This document shows positions 56,033-64,000 of a stretch of DNA of 64,000 nt, one piece after another. Under the pieces are notes generated by a model. The model had not been told where the DNA came from, did no database searches, and saw only the letters and a list, made by a program, of their open reading frames with translations. The stretch's first letter is position 1. The number at the start of each line of letters is the position of its first letter. Position numbers and translations under genes: made by a program. The stretch spans positions 32,179-96,178 of the forward strand of contig CANOLA010000003.1 of NCBI GenBank assembly GCA_947566705.1. Direction: 5' to 3'. Source of the stretch: an uncultured Lachnospiraceae bacterium (GTDB taxonomy: Bacteria; Bacillota; Clostridia; Lachnospirales; Lachnospiraceae).

Positions 56033-57775
56033 ATGTTTATGGATCTAAAATTTCATTCTGCTGCATCCGGCAAAAAAAATTTTTTTATTGCAGTCTGTAA
56101 TACACTTTACATAATTGCACTTATCCTGACTTTTATTCTGCTTTTCGTCTCCATTTTCACTGATAAAAGTGTTCCGAAAACGGACGCAGAAGCCTTTTCT
56201 GAAAAATGGTACTATGACAGCAGACTTACAAGACGTGCGGACTTAAAACACCCAAACCTCCATCCCGGATATTCTGCAGACAGTCCCATCGATTATTATG
56301 CGTCAGTTCCCTCCGGAATTTCAAACAACTGCGGCATCATGTTTAAAGCCAAAAACTGTGCTGTCCGTGTTTATGTCGGAAACGAAACTGCACCGCGTGC
56401 TTCCTACCAGTTATACGGTGCCCTCTATGGAAAAAGCGCCGGTACAGACTGGGTGGAGTTTTCTCTGCAGGCAGATGATGCCGGAAAACTGATTCACATT
56501 GAATTTATCCCTTATTATAATGATTCAAGCTGCTATCTGGGCTCATTTACCATAGGAAATTTCCGTGATGTGATTACGGGTACCATCTCAGGACAGATTT
56601 CCGGTGCAGTGATAGGCATACTTATGTTCTCAGTAGGTATCATTCTGCTCGTGATATTCCTTGCCCTAAAAAAGACCGCCGGTGTCAATGAAATGGACCT
56701 TCTTTATCTGGGATTTACTGCAATCGCAGTGGCCGGCTGGACATTCTCAGAAACCAAACTCATGCAGTTTCTGACCCATAATACCGGAGCCATCCACAAC
56801 TTTAACTGCATGATGTTAATGTTAATTCCGCTCCCGGTTCTGATGCTTTTCCAGAAAGCTGCCAGCAGAAAACAACGGATTCTGATGAGTACCGTGGCAG
56901 GAATTACTGTGTTAAATATAATTGTTTCCTGCCTGCTGCACTTTATGGGAATTTCGGATTTCCACGAAAACCTGAAGCTGACACATATTACAATTATCCT
57001 TGCCTCTGCAGCAATTCTTTATTCCAATATCTCCTACTGTCTTCATGAAAAACAGACGGAACGCAGGGACAAGGTTGCTGCCATTGGATTAATCATTGTT
57101 GTAATCTTTGGCATTGTTGATGTAATCCGCTACAAAGGCGGGGGGACAAACGACAGCAGCCGGTTTACGAGAATTGCAATTTTTCTTTATATCCTTGCCC
57201 TTGGTATCACAAGTCTGGAACATGCAATGCTTATGGTAAAAAAAGGCATGACCGCCGACCTTGTGAGCCGTCTTGCCTATGAAGACGGACTCACCGGACT
57301 GGGAAACCGCACGGCTTACAAGGAACTTCTGTCCTCCATTGCGGAAAATAACCGTACACACTGTGTATTTATGTTTGATATCAATAATCTGAAATACGTC
57401 AATGACAATATCGGCCACGCTGCCGGAGACGTTCTGATTACCTCTGCTGCCGGTATGATACGGAAGCATTTTGAATCCATTGGCAGGTGTTACCGGATTG
57501 GCGGCGACGAATTTATCTGTATATCAGACCAGCCGGAAAACACGTCTGAAATACTTTCGGCTTTTTTCAGGGAAGTTGACCGGTATAACCAGGAACACAG
57601 ATCCGAATTTCCTCTGGTGATTGCCGCAGGTGCCGCCCGCTGCGAAAAGAATGAAGACATTTACCATGCCGTGGAAACCGCAGATAAACGCATGTATGAA
57701 TGCAAGGCAAACCTGAAGATTAAGTATCCTCTTAAAAAACTTCTGGAAACAGCAGGTTTGCAGACAGAATCGTAA
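56033..57775 (+). CDS. Membrane-bound diguanylate cyclase (GGDEF domain)
   Basis: 580 residues. One membrane span (about 17-43), an outside beta domain (45-185), then about seven further spans (190-405), a layout like 7TM-DISM receptors. The cytoplasmic GGDEF domain (about 410-570) has the full motif RIGGDEF near residue 489 and the substrate part of NNLKYVNDNIGHAAGD. The inhibitory RxxD site five residues before the motif is absent. It should make cyclic di-GMP in response to an outside signal. Confidence 0.88.
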   Translation: MFMDLKFHSAASGKKNFFIAVCNTLYIIALILTFILLFVSIFTDKSVPKTDAEAFSEKWYYDSRLTRRADLKHPNLHPGYSADSPIDYYASVPSGISNNCGIMFKAKNCAVRVYVGNETAPRASYQLYGALYGKSAGTDWVEFSLQADDAGKLIHIEFIPYYNDSSCYLGSFTIGNFRDVITGTISGQISGAVIGILMFSVGIILLVIFLALKKTAGVNEMDLLYLGFTAIAVAGWTFSETKLMQFLTHNTGAIHNFNCMMLMLIPLPVLMLFQKAASRKQRILMSTVAGITVLNIIVSCLLHFMGISDFHENLKLTHITIILASAAILYSNISYCLHEKQTERRDKVAAIGLIIVVIFGIVDVIRYKGGGTNDSSRFTRIAIFLYILALGITSLEHAMLMVKKGMTADLVSRLAYEDGLTGLGNRTAYKELLSSIAENNRTHCVFMFDINNLKYVNDNIGHAAGDVLITSAAGMIRKHFESIGRCYRIGGDEFICISDQPENTSEILSAFFREVDRYNQEHRSEFPLVIAAGAARCEKNEDIYHAVETADKRMYECKANLKIKYPLKKLLETAGLQTES

Positions 57776-57800
57776 AAACGGTCAGCAGATATCCTTTTTC

Positions 57801-57825
57801 CTGCAGCGGTAAAATGCCGCTGCAG
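57801..57825. other. Hairpin between the GGDEF gene and the paralogue pair
   Basis: CTGCAGCGG (57801-57809) pairs with CCGCTGCAG (57817-57825). It sits 26 bp past the GGDEF stop, without a clear T-run; a possible weak terminator. Confidence 0.5.
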
Positions 57826-57940
57826 TCCCTGCTTCCGTACAAGCCAAATACCAAAACCTCCCCTGCTGTTATTTTTCCTGCCCTGCGTCACATCTTCCGT
57901 CTTAACAGTATCCCACAGGAATCAAAAATTTTACAATTAT

Positions 57941-59452
57941 TTAAAACCCGAAATATTTCTTCCTCAGTTTTCGGTTTGCCATTACGCTTAAATATCTCTT
58001 TACTGCCATCCGTCCCTGGTTATGGGTTACATTTCTGCTTGTAATCTCCCACCATGGCTTCATTTTTTCAATAATTGATCCTGATGCTTTATTTTCCTCC
58101 ACCAGATTTTTAAACAGTCTGACCGCGGCAGCATACCGTCTGTCTGTACCATTCTGTAAAAACTCGTAAAACATGTCAGTGAATGCATATATTCTTTTAT
58201 AATATTTATCAGCTTCTTCAAGCAGTAAAAGCATTTCCTCCTGAAAACCTCCCTGTTTTTCTTTCGGTATCATTTCCAGCAACTGATGATACTGCCCTGC
58301 CAGATTTTTCAGCCACGTATCCATTCCTTCTGACAGATTTACTTCTCCTGTTTCATCCCACCAGAACGTGCGGTCATCGTCTGAAAAACGGTAATCCGGC
58401 TGGCCTTCCAGCTCTTTGGGTGTATCCCAGAACAAAAGCGGATCATCATAGGCAAAAAATTCCGCAGTGGTAACCGGAGGTACAGGCTTTTCTATTTCCC
58501 GTTTTCGCATTTCGGCAAGTTCACTGGAAACATACTGCCGCATAATTTCATCCCTGTAAATATCCGTGTATAATTCCTTCCACACTGTCCAGAAATCATA
58601 TTTTCTGATTTCTGCTGTCAGATATACCAGCACGCGCGCCGGCAGTTCAAGTGACATTTGTGCAATTTCAAAAAGTCCGTCCTCCTGAATTTTTTCGCGC
58701 GAGCATCTGTTTAACTTTACCAGCTCCCAGATTTTCTCCGTCCGCTTGTTTTCGTTATTTCTGTCTTCTGTCAGATACTGTTCCAGCAATTTTTTACACC
58801 TGTATACGGTTTTTGGATAGGAACCCTCCTCATGTTCTTTCTCCTGCAATGAATCCGTTCCCTCCATTACATAACAGATATCTGAAAACTCTGTTCCACC
58901 CATTGCACGATACATATGAAATGGTATGGTTTCCATCAGCGGGTAATCCTCCGCTGTCTGGTATCCGGGATTTGACCGTTCAAGAAAATAATGTTCAAAG
59001 TGCTCCCATAGCCGGAACCGTTTTTTCATGGAAAAAGCCTTACCCAGAACATGGTTAATCCAGCCGGTATATATTTCCGCGCCAATAACCTCTCCGTCAA
59101 TCTGTGAAAATCCTGCTCCACTGTCATAGAGTTCATAAAGAAAATGAACAGCTGTCACCACATCACAAAACTCCCTTCCGCCAAGTTTTCCGGAAAAGAA
59201 TCCTCCGCTGTCTGCATTATAACATGCATCCTCCCAAATATTATCTTCAAAATAATTATAACAAAAAACTGCTTTGCCATCCTGACCGACTTCAATCGGT
59301 TTTAACAGTATAATTTCATGTCCGCAGATAACCGCTTTTTCAAACTGCATCATCCCGCCGTAGTTTAAAATCTTTAAAATGTCTGTGGTAAACTCCTCTC
59401 TTTTATCCTCTGGAATAAGCATTTTTCCGGTGTATGTCCCAAACGTACCCAT
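57941..59452 (-). CDS. Unnamed paralogue A (503 residues)
   Basis: Start at MGTFGTYTGKMLIPEDKREEF with GGAGGG upstream; 19 extra residues are possible but less likely. No membrane segment or known enzyme motif. The first about 75 residues (GKxxIPEDKREEFxxxILKI ... FxYxxFE) and the last about 40 (ending KYFGF) match the smaller gene upstream (59482-60324). The middle is longer and holds proline- and tryptophan-rich stretches (DDPLLFWDTPKELEGQPDYRF). Function unknown. Confidence 0.7.
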   Translation of the reverse strand: MGTFGTYTGKMLIPEDKREEFTTDILKILNYGGMMQFEKAVICGHEIILLKPIEVGQDGKAVFCYNYFEDNIWEDACYNADSGGFFSGKLGGREFCDVVTAVHFLYELYDSGAGFSQIDGEVIGAEIYTGWINHVLGKAFSMKKRFRLWEHFEHYFLERSNPGYQTAEDYPLMETIPFHMYRAMGGTEFSDICYVMEGTDSLQEKEHEEGSYPKTVYRCKKLLEQYLTEDRNNENKRTEKIWELVKLNRCSREKIQEDGLFEIAQMSLELPARVLVYLTAEIRKYDFWTVWKELYTDIYRDEIMRQYVSSELAEMRKREIEKPVPPVTTAEFFAYDDPLLFWDTPKELEGQPDYRFSDDDRTFWWDETGEVNLSEGMDTWLKNLAGQYHQLLEMIPKEKQGGFQEEMLLLLEEADKYYKRIYAFTDMFYEFLQNGTDRRYAAAVRLFKNLVEENKASGSIIEKMKPWWEITSRNVTHNQGRMAVKRYLSVMANRKLRKKYFGF

Positions 59453-59481
59453 GCTGTTATCCCTCCTTTCTAACGCAGACA

Positions 59482-60324
59482 TCAAAATCCAAGTATCTGT
59501 TTTCTGCATTCATGGTTTACAAGCATGGAAGCATATCCGCCCAGAATAATGCTGTCTCTCTCGCTGTAATGCTTTCTGGTAACCCATTCTCTCACCTGCC
59601 ATGCGGTCAGCTCCGGAAAATATTCCACATCCCGGTCTGTAAGTTCCCGGAATACCAGCAGGGCTTTTTTGTACCGGATATCTTTTTTATGCACTGTAAA
59701 TTCCCTCACAAGACTCTCATCCACATAGCGGCATCCCCAGATTCTGTCAAGATCCAGAAGAATATCCGCCAGATACTCTTCTATGCAGATCATGGCTGCC
59801 TCTGCTTCATCTGCCTTTTGATATTTCTGTTTCCATTTCTCCAGGTTTTCTTTCATGCCGTCTGACAGCAAAAGGCTTCCGCAGTCACGAAATTCCAGAA
59901 ACTCATCCTCATTTTCACGGTGAATTAACCGGAAAAACCATGGGTTTTCTGTCTCGCAGTCCCTGTCAGTACATTTACTGTAAAAATCTCTGGAACCAGC
60001 CTCCTGCATCAGCATCAGAACCAGCTGCATCACCATCCCGAATTCATCACTTCCGCAGGTATTAACAGAAAGTTCACAAGTCTTCATATTATAAAAAGAC
60101 ACTGGTCTTTTGCGCCGTTCAAAAATGGAATAATCGAATCTGACTATTCCGTAATCATCGGGTCCGGGCGTCCCTGCAACGGTTACTTTTTTTCCTGCCA
60201 GTTCAGCTTCTTTTCGTTTACGTATCCCGCATAACCAGAAAATCTTTAATATATAATCATTAAACTCGGTTCTTTTTTCCTCCGGAATATCTGCTTTTCC
60301 TTCCATCCGATACTTTTGTTCCAT
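59482..60324 (-). CDS. Unnamed paralogue B (280 residues)
   Basis: Starts MEQKYRMEGKADIPEEKRTEF and ends with CRKQILGF, the same frame ends as paralogue A, from which it differs mainly by a shorter middle. Soluble, charged, no catalytic motif recognised. It is 29 bp upstream of A, so the two are co-transcribed. The pair is preceded by a palindrome-bearing promoter and an XRE gene. Confidence 0.7.
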   Translation of the reverse strand: MEQKYRMEGKADIPEEKRTEFNDYILKIFWLCGIRKRKEAELAGKKVTVAGTPGPDDYGIVRFDYSIFERRKRPVSFYNMKTCELSVNTCGSDEFGMVMQLVLMLMQEAGSRDFYSKCTDRDCETENPWFFRLIHRENEDEFLEFRDCGSLLLSDGMKENLEKWKQKYQKADEAEAAMICIEEYLADILLDLDRIWGCRYVDESLVREFTVHKKDIRYKKALLVFRELTDRDVEYFPELTAWQVREWVTRKHYSERDSIILGGYASMLVNHECRKQILGF

Positions 60325-60403
60325 TTCCTTTTACCAATCCTTACGCATTTATGAACATGGTGGACAGCCCCACTCCAGTTCCAGGGCTGTCTGTATTGTG
60401 ATT

Positions 60404-60449
60404 ATTTTAAAGGAATGACTTTCGGTTGTCATTGTACTTGTAGTACAAT
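60404..60449 (-). promoter_or_regulatory. Promoter with palindromic operator before the paralogue pair
   Basis: Minus-strand ATGACA (60427-60432), 17-bp spacer, TAAAAT (60404-60409). ATTGTAC-TTGTA-GTACAAT (60431-60449), a perfect 7-bp inverted repeat, touches the -35 box and starts 1 bp past the XRE stop region. A hairpin (60363-60370 with 60384-60391) follows in the leader. Confidence 0.55.
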
Positions 60450-60450
60450 A

Positions 60451-60753
60451 TCATGCTGTCTTTCCCAGAACCCTGCAATATGCGGTCAGTCTGGTATAAA
60501 ACAGTCTTCCCCCGGCGCTTCTGTGATTTGGTCTGTTCCCAACCATCATTGCATCAACAGGCACCTGAAAAAGCTCCGATAACGCATACAGATGGTCTAT
60601 TGTGGGCATGCTGCTTCCATTCAGCCAGTGGTAAATACTTTGTATGCTGGATAAATTTAAATATTTTTGTACATCTTTCACTGTTATGCCCCGCCAGTCC
60701 ATAAGCTGACGCAGGTACTTTCCGGTTGCTTTCATATTAATTTCTGGATACAT
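60451..60753 (-). CDS. XRE-family regulator
   Basis: 100 residues, AGGAGG before the ATG. Helix-turn-helix at about 7-70: KATGKYLRQLMDWRGITVKD and SIQSIYHWLNGSSMPTIDHLYALSELFQVPVDAMM. The 30-residue tail is basic. Lies directly upstream of the palindrome and the paralogue pair, which it probably controls. Confidence 0.85.
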   Translation of the reverse strand: MYPEINMKATGKYLRQLMDWRGITVKDVQKYLNLSSIQSIYHWLNGSSMPTIDHLYALSELFQVPVDAMMVGNRPNHRSAGGRLFYTRLTAYCRVLGKTA

Positions 60754-60949
60754 CAGTGTTCCTCCTGTAAATACATAATATATTTCTTTCGGTATTATAA
60801 CACATTTACACTTATAGCATCATCCAAATACAAAAAGACGTATGGTTCAAACTGCTGTTCCATACGCCTTTCCAGTGTTATACCAGTATTAAATTTTTCT
60901 GTTGCCGGTTCTTTTCTTTAATAAAACTTGTTTCACCGTTTATTCCGGT

Positions 60950-61315
60950 TCATTCTTTATTCCATCCTGCCTCCCTGTCAATATCATACTGTGTCTGCTC
61001 ACTTACTTCATGAATAGTTTCCAGCCGGTTATCCAGAGCTTCCAGTGTAATTAAATCTCCATTCTGGTAAATGGAAATCTGTGCTCCCGCTTTACATAAT
61101 TCCTCCGTCATATCACGAAAGCTTTGTTTTCTGTCGATACCGTTTATATCTTCCAGCACATCGTAATATTCCAAATCAAATCCTGTCACAAAATCATCTG
61201 CCTCAATTTTCTGCTTAATGGCACCCACAGACAGGGAACTGTCAAAACCCCTGATGATTTTAATATACTTTGCCAGAGAATTGTCTTTTTTAATTTTTAA
61301 CTGGATGAGATCCAT
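60950..61315 (-). CDS. Hypothetical protein (121 residues)
   Basis: GGAGG precedes the ATG. Soluble, beta-alpha pattern, acidic (SLSVGAIKQKIEADDFVTGFD, AGAQISIYQNGD). The layout of a helix pair followed by a short strand set is compatible with ribosomal-L7/L12-like or BofC-like small folds, but I recognise no family. Separated from the XRE gene by 196 bp in which I see no clear site. Confidence 0.6.
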   Translation of the reverse strand: MDLIQLKIKKDNSLAKYIKIIRGFDSSLSVGAIKQKIEADDFVTGFDLEYYDVLEDINGIDRKQSFRDMTEELCKAGAQISIYQNGDLITLEALDNRLETIHEVSEQTQYDIDREAGWNKE

Positions 61316-61520
61316 ATATACCTCCGTTAAGTCTTCATTTTTTAATTGTACAATTTCTTTCTTTTAAAGCACTAAAATTATAACACAGCTTACTGGCTGT
61401 ATACAATTTTTATTTTGTATAATCTTCTTTTCAGCTGTATTTTCCGCACCCGCCCATGGCATGGAACTGCTGCAGGTCGGCCCGTCTGACCACTGAAATA
61501 TGAAAACTGGTAAATATGGC

Positions 61521-61579
61521 CTATAGACAGAGAGGGACTGGTATGGTATGTTTGCTTTGTAACTATTTTTGGCCTATAG
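61521..61579 (+). promoter_or_regulatory. Upstream element shared by the two coiled-coil repeat genes (copy 2)
   Basis: CTATAGACAG (61521-61530) and CCTATAG (61573-61579), matching 9813-9822 and 9864-9870. GGTAAATA precedes both copies. The gap 61316-61520 upstream is AT-rich with no other recognised element. Confidence 0.5.
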
Positions 61580-61632
61580 TTACATATCCTATTTCAAATT
61601 CCTATTTCACTCAATTCAAAGGAGGCTTTCTC

Positions 61633-62199
61633 ATGGCATTAACAAATGAAGATTTACAAGCAATCGCAGGGCTTTTGCAGCCTATAAAAGATGACGTACA
61701 TACCCTGAAAAAAGAGCAGGTCATAATGCGTAAAGAACTGGAAGCAAAAATTGAACATACAGAGCAAACCCTGAGAGATGATTTCCAGATACAGATTCAA
61801 AGTGTCAGGACTGATCTGCAGGAGCAGATTCAGACTGTCCGCACCGATTTGCAGGAGCAGATTCAGACTGTCCGCACCGATTTGCAGGAGCAGATTCAGA
61901 CTGTCCGCACCGATTTGCAGGAACAGATTCAGACTGTCCGCACCGATTTGCAGGAACAGATTCAGACTGTCCGCATCGATTTGCAGGAACAGATTCAGAC
62001 TGTCCGTACCGATTTGCAGGAACAGATTCAGCAAACCGAACAGAAACTCAGAAAAGAAATCCATGTCCAGGCACAAAAGACCAAACAGTATATAAAAAAG
62101 GAAATCCGGTCAAGCGAAAATCTGGTGCTGGAAGAAGTTTCACGGGTACACCACATTTTGGAAAAACATATTAATGATGAGACAAGACATACTGCATAA
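61633..62199 (+). CDS. Tandem-repeat coiled-coil protein, 11-residue repeats (copy 2)
   Basis: 188 residues starting [20 protein letters not shown], with the AAAGGAGG site at the same distance as in copy 1; the frame opens earlier at 61516 without a site. Head (1-51) and tail (158-188, ending DETRHTA) are close to those of the gene at 9920. Residues 52-128 are seven units of [11 protein letters not shown], an 11-residue (hendecad) coiled-coil period. No signal peptide or membrane span. Function unknown. Confidence 0.8.
   Translation: MALTNEDLQAIAGLLQPIKDDVHTLKKEQVIMRKELEAKIEHTEQTLRDDFQIQIQSVRTDLQEQIQTVRTDLQEQIQTVRTDLQEQIQTVRTDLQEQIQTVRTDLQEQIQTVRIDLQEQIQTVRTDLQEQIQQTEQKLRKEIHVQAQKTKQYIKKEIRSSENLVLEEVSRVHHILEKHINDETRHTA
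61786..62016 (+). repeat. Intragenic tandem repeat, 33-bp unit
   Basis: Seven in-frame 33-bp units, several of them identical, encoding the 11-residue period. A further degraded unit follows. Contrast the 45-bp period of the paralogue. Confidence 0.88.
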
Positions 62200-62447
62200 C
62201 TGCCTCTTCGGTTTTATTATCAAGTGCCGAGGTTGCCTCGTCAAACACCAGCACATCCGAATTTGTAAACAGTGCACGCGCAATTCCGATACGAAATCAT
62301 CCAGGGAATACAACCAATATGTGCCAGCCAGCCCTGCATGTTTTCTGTCACATCCACGCTGCCTGCAAGTACCTGCTCCACCTGGGATTTTAAAAGACCA
62401 AAAAGGAATTTAACTGCGATTGTTTTTCCTGCATTTGTAAAATTATT
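62198..62447 (-). pseudogene. Relic of an ABC-transporter ATPase
   Basis: Minus-strand pieces in two frames: AGKTIAVKFLFGLLKSQ with GSVDVTENMQGWLAHIG (62297-62447; the Walker A loop has lost residues), then [25 protein letters not shown] (62201-62293, end of the signature motif and Walker B). The stretch between is deleted and the frame shifted. Its end abuts and slightly overlaps the last codons of the coiled-coil gene. From 62448 to about 62710 nothing else was recognised. Confidence 0.75.
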
Positions 62448-62712
62448 TTCTGAACACTTGCCTGTCTCTGTGAAGTCTGCTATGATAAACACAGGATATG
62501 TATTGTAGCAAGCTTGCTGCAAACATCTCTTGTTTGGCAGATTCTTTCATTATTCCCATTTTTATTTTATCAACCTTACTGCCTGCACCCATGTGCAGAT
62601 GTAGGATAAACTTTTGCAGTTTCCATGCAGACATTGCAATTTATCCAGAAAACGATAAGCCACTGTACATAAACAGCGTAGCCAGATTCAGACACGAAAG
62701 AGAGGACAAATC

Positions 62713-64000
62713 TTATGAAGGCATATGCATCCCCATATTATCAAGTGAATTACTCATGTTATACACAATGGGAATATAATTTTGATTAAACAACATCAGT
62801 ATCCGGTCATGTAGAAGACATTTATTCCCATTAAATGCATAAAATGTAAATTGATTCCCCATGATCTCTCCTAATTGTTCACATGCACACTGAAGCACAG
62901 CAATTCTATCATTCTTATTTCGGCTTGGGGTCTTTGCGTCTGTAACAATTTTTATCTGCACTCCTATGTCTGTAACAGAACGCAAAATCCTCGTTACACT
63001 ATCGGCATCAATATAAGGATCAAATATCCAGACACTTTTAATTTGTTTTCTGATATTTCTTTATGTATCTATCCTCTATCGTAATGGTTCTTTCACGAAC
63101 CTGTAAGTTTAGAAAAATATCCCGTATAAGAGAAACTTGTTTATACCCAATTAGTTGAATCTGTTTCTCCTCTGTTTTTTCCCATACACAAACAGTCACA
63201 CCCGAACTGCTTTCTGCTAAATCTACTGTTCTAATTACATCCTGTCTACCCACAACAATATCATACATTTTCATCGAAGTGGGATTCCCTGCATTATAAG
63301 CAGTTACTCCGAGCATATAATTTCCTGATAAATGCTTACAAAAAACGGTTATCTTAAATCCTTTAAGGATTTTTCGGATACCATCTATCTCTTCCACTTG
63401 CGACTCAATCCTAAACAAATCATCCTGTCGCATTCTGTCCACAAGGGTTGAAAACACCTCAAAATCTCCAATACGGCACAAATCTTTATTTCCATTTAGC
63501 AGAAATTTTCTTTCTTAAAGAAACTATAAATTATTTCCATTTTATCAATATCATAATTGCCATTCTCATCAAGATACAATTTTCTTTTGAATCTACATAC
63601 CAAAGATTCACTAATTAAAGGATCTTCTCCAAATGCATGTAACGGTTGCATTCCCTTTATCAATAATCCAATTTCCTTCTCTGGAATCAATACTATTTCC
63701 GGTCTGTAATCTATATCAGAATGAGTAATCTGTGCGTTTAAAAAAATGTTACGCCAGTCTTCTTTTCTTTTATTTCTTATGTCGTCATGCAATTCTACTA
63801 AAGAATCATCGAAAAATTCTCCCAGCTTTTTATTCTGCTCCATGGCACGAATCAGCATCCATAAATCATCTCCGCTAATATTTGATGTAACTTCCCAAAT
63901 CCGGATGTTCCCCTGTTTCATGTATTCTGTCAATTCCCATCTCCCTTTTCTTTCCATCCCCTCATCCGCTTTAATCGAATAGCCATACAAAAATTTACAT
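62713..64000 (-). pseudogene. Broken gene, C-terminal part PLD-like; cut by window edge
   Basis: Three minus-strand pieces in changing frames: from the window edge to 63496 (WELTEYMKQGNIRIWEVTSN ... FFKKENFC), 63481-63038 (CRIGDFEVFSTLVDRMRQDD ... KYQKTN), and from about 63057 to 62713 (VWIFDPYIDADSVTRILRSV, then CLLHDRILMLFNQNY). Peptide sense continues over the breaks, so one gene has suffered two frameshifts. The last piece resembles phospholipase-D-like or MIT_C-type domains (DPYID and LHDR segments), without a full HKD motif. The start lies outside the window. Confidence 0.5.

Overview
The window is a stretch of low-to-moderate G+C Bacillota chromosome, most likely from a spore-forming member of the Lachnospiraceae. 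The evidence is the gene content and order (gpr, spoIIP, ireB-ruvX-DUF1292, hrcA-grpE-dnaK-dnaJ with a CIRCE operator), AGGAGG-type ribosome binding sites, TTG starts on several genes, and many Ig-like secreted proteins. Most genes lie on the minus strand. No rRNA, tRNA or CRISPR array was recognised.

Layout from left to right. 0-6.2 kb: serine (serC, serA) and branched-chain amino-acid (leuB-ilvD-ilvB) synthesis. 6.2-9.7 kb: yajC, tgt and a GH13 glucan hydrolase. 9.8-11.9 kb, plus strand: a tandem-repeat coiled-coil protein and aroC. 11.9-14.4 kb: a large secreted Ig-like protein. 14.5-20.6 kb: an operon-like block ireB, ruvX, DUF1292, rnj, a 46-codon ORF, trmR, a GH32 invertase and trhP. 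20.7-26.6 kb: mtaB, an HPr-like protein without its active histidine, thiI, a cysteine desulfurase, rsmE and prmA. 26.7-32.7 kb: a J-domain protein and the heat-shock operon. 32.8-45.9 kb: an accessory island with secreted peptidase, amidase and Ig-like proteins, an IS3 fragment, duplicated gene ends, tandem XRE regulators, a carbamoyltransferase-like gene, an AlbA_2/Schlafen-type protein inside a 47-bp direct repeat, HicAB and an erythromycin-esterase-like protein. 46-55.3 kb: hemW, lepA, a nucleoside-salvage operon (udp-cdd-deoB-add), spoIIP, gpr and rpsT. 55.4-64 kb: a second accessory region with a membrane GGDEF protein, an XRE regulator facing a palindrome and a pair of unnamed paralogues, the second coiled-coil repeat protein, an ABC-transporter relic and a broken gene.

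Read right to left, the backbone follows the order known from Bacillus and relatives: rpsT, gpr, spoIIP, lepA, hemW, hrcA, grpE, dnaK, dnaJ, prmA, rsmE, mtaB, and then the yrzL-yrrK-yrzB-yrrL-yrrM-yrrN/O block (ireB, ruvX, DUF1292, mltG, trmR, trhP). Departures from that order mark what is locally new: salvage genes between spoIIP and lepA, the 13-kb island between hemW and hrcA, a tiny membrane ORF where mltG should be, and an invertase between trmR and trhP. tRNA modification is a recurring theme (tgt, mtaB, thiI with its likely sulfur donor, trmR, trhP).

The most unusual items are the two paralogous coiled-coil genes. They share both ends and their upstream DNA, but one core is built of 45-bp repeats and the other of 33-bp repeats. 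Next are the XRE-controlled paralogue pair at 57.9-60.8 kb and the AlbA_2 cassette that appears to have split a GNAT-carbamoyltransferase gene pair.
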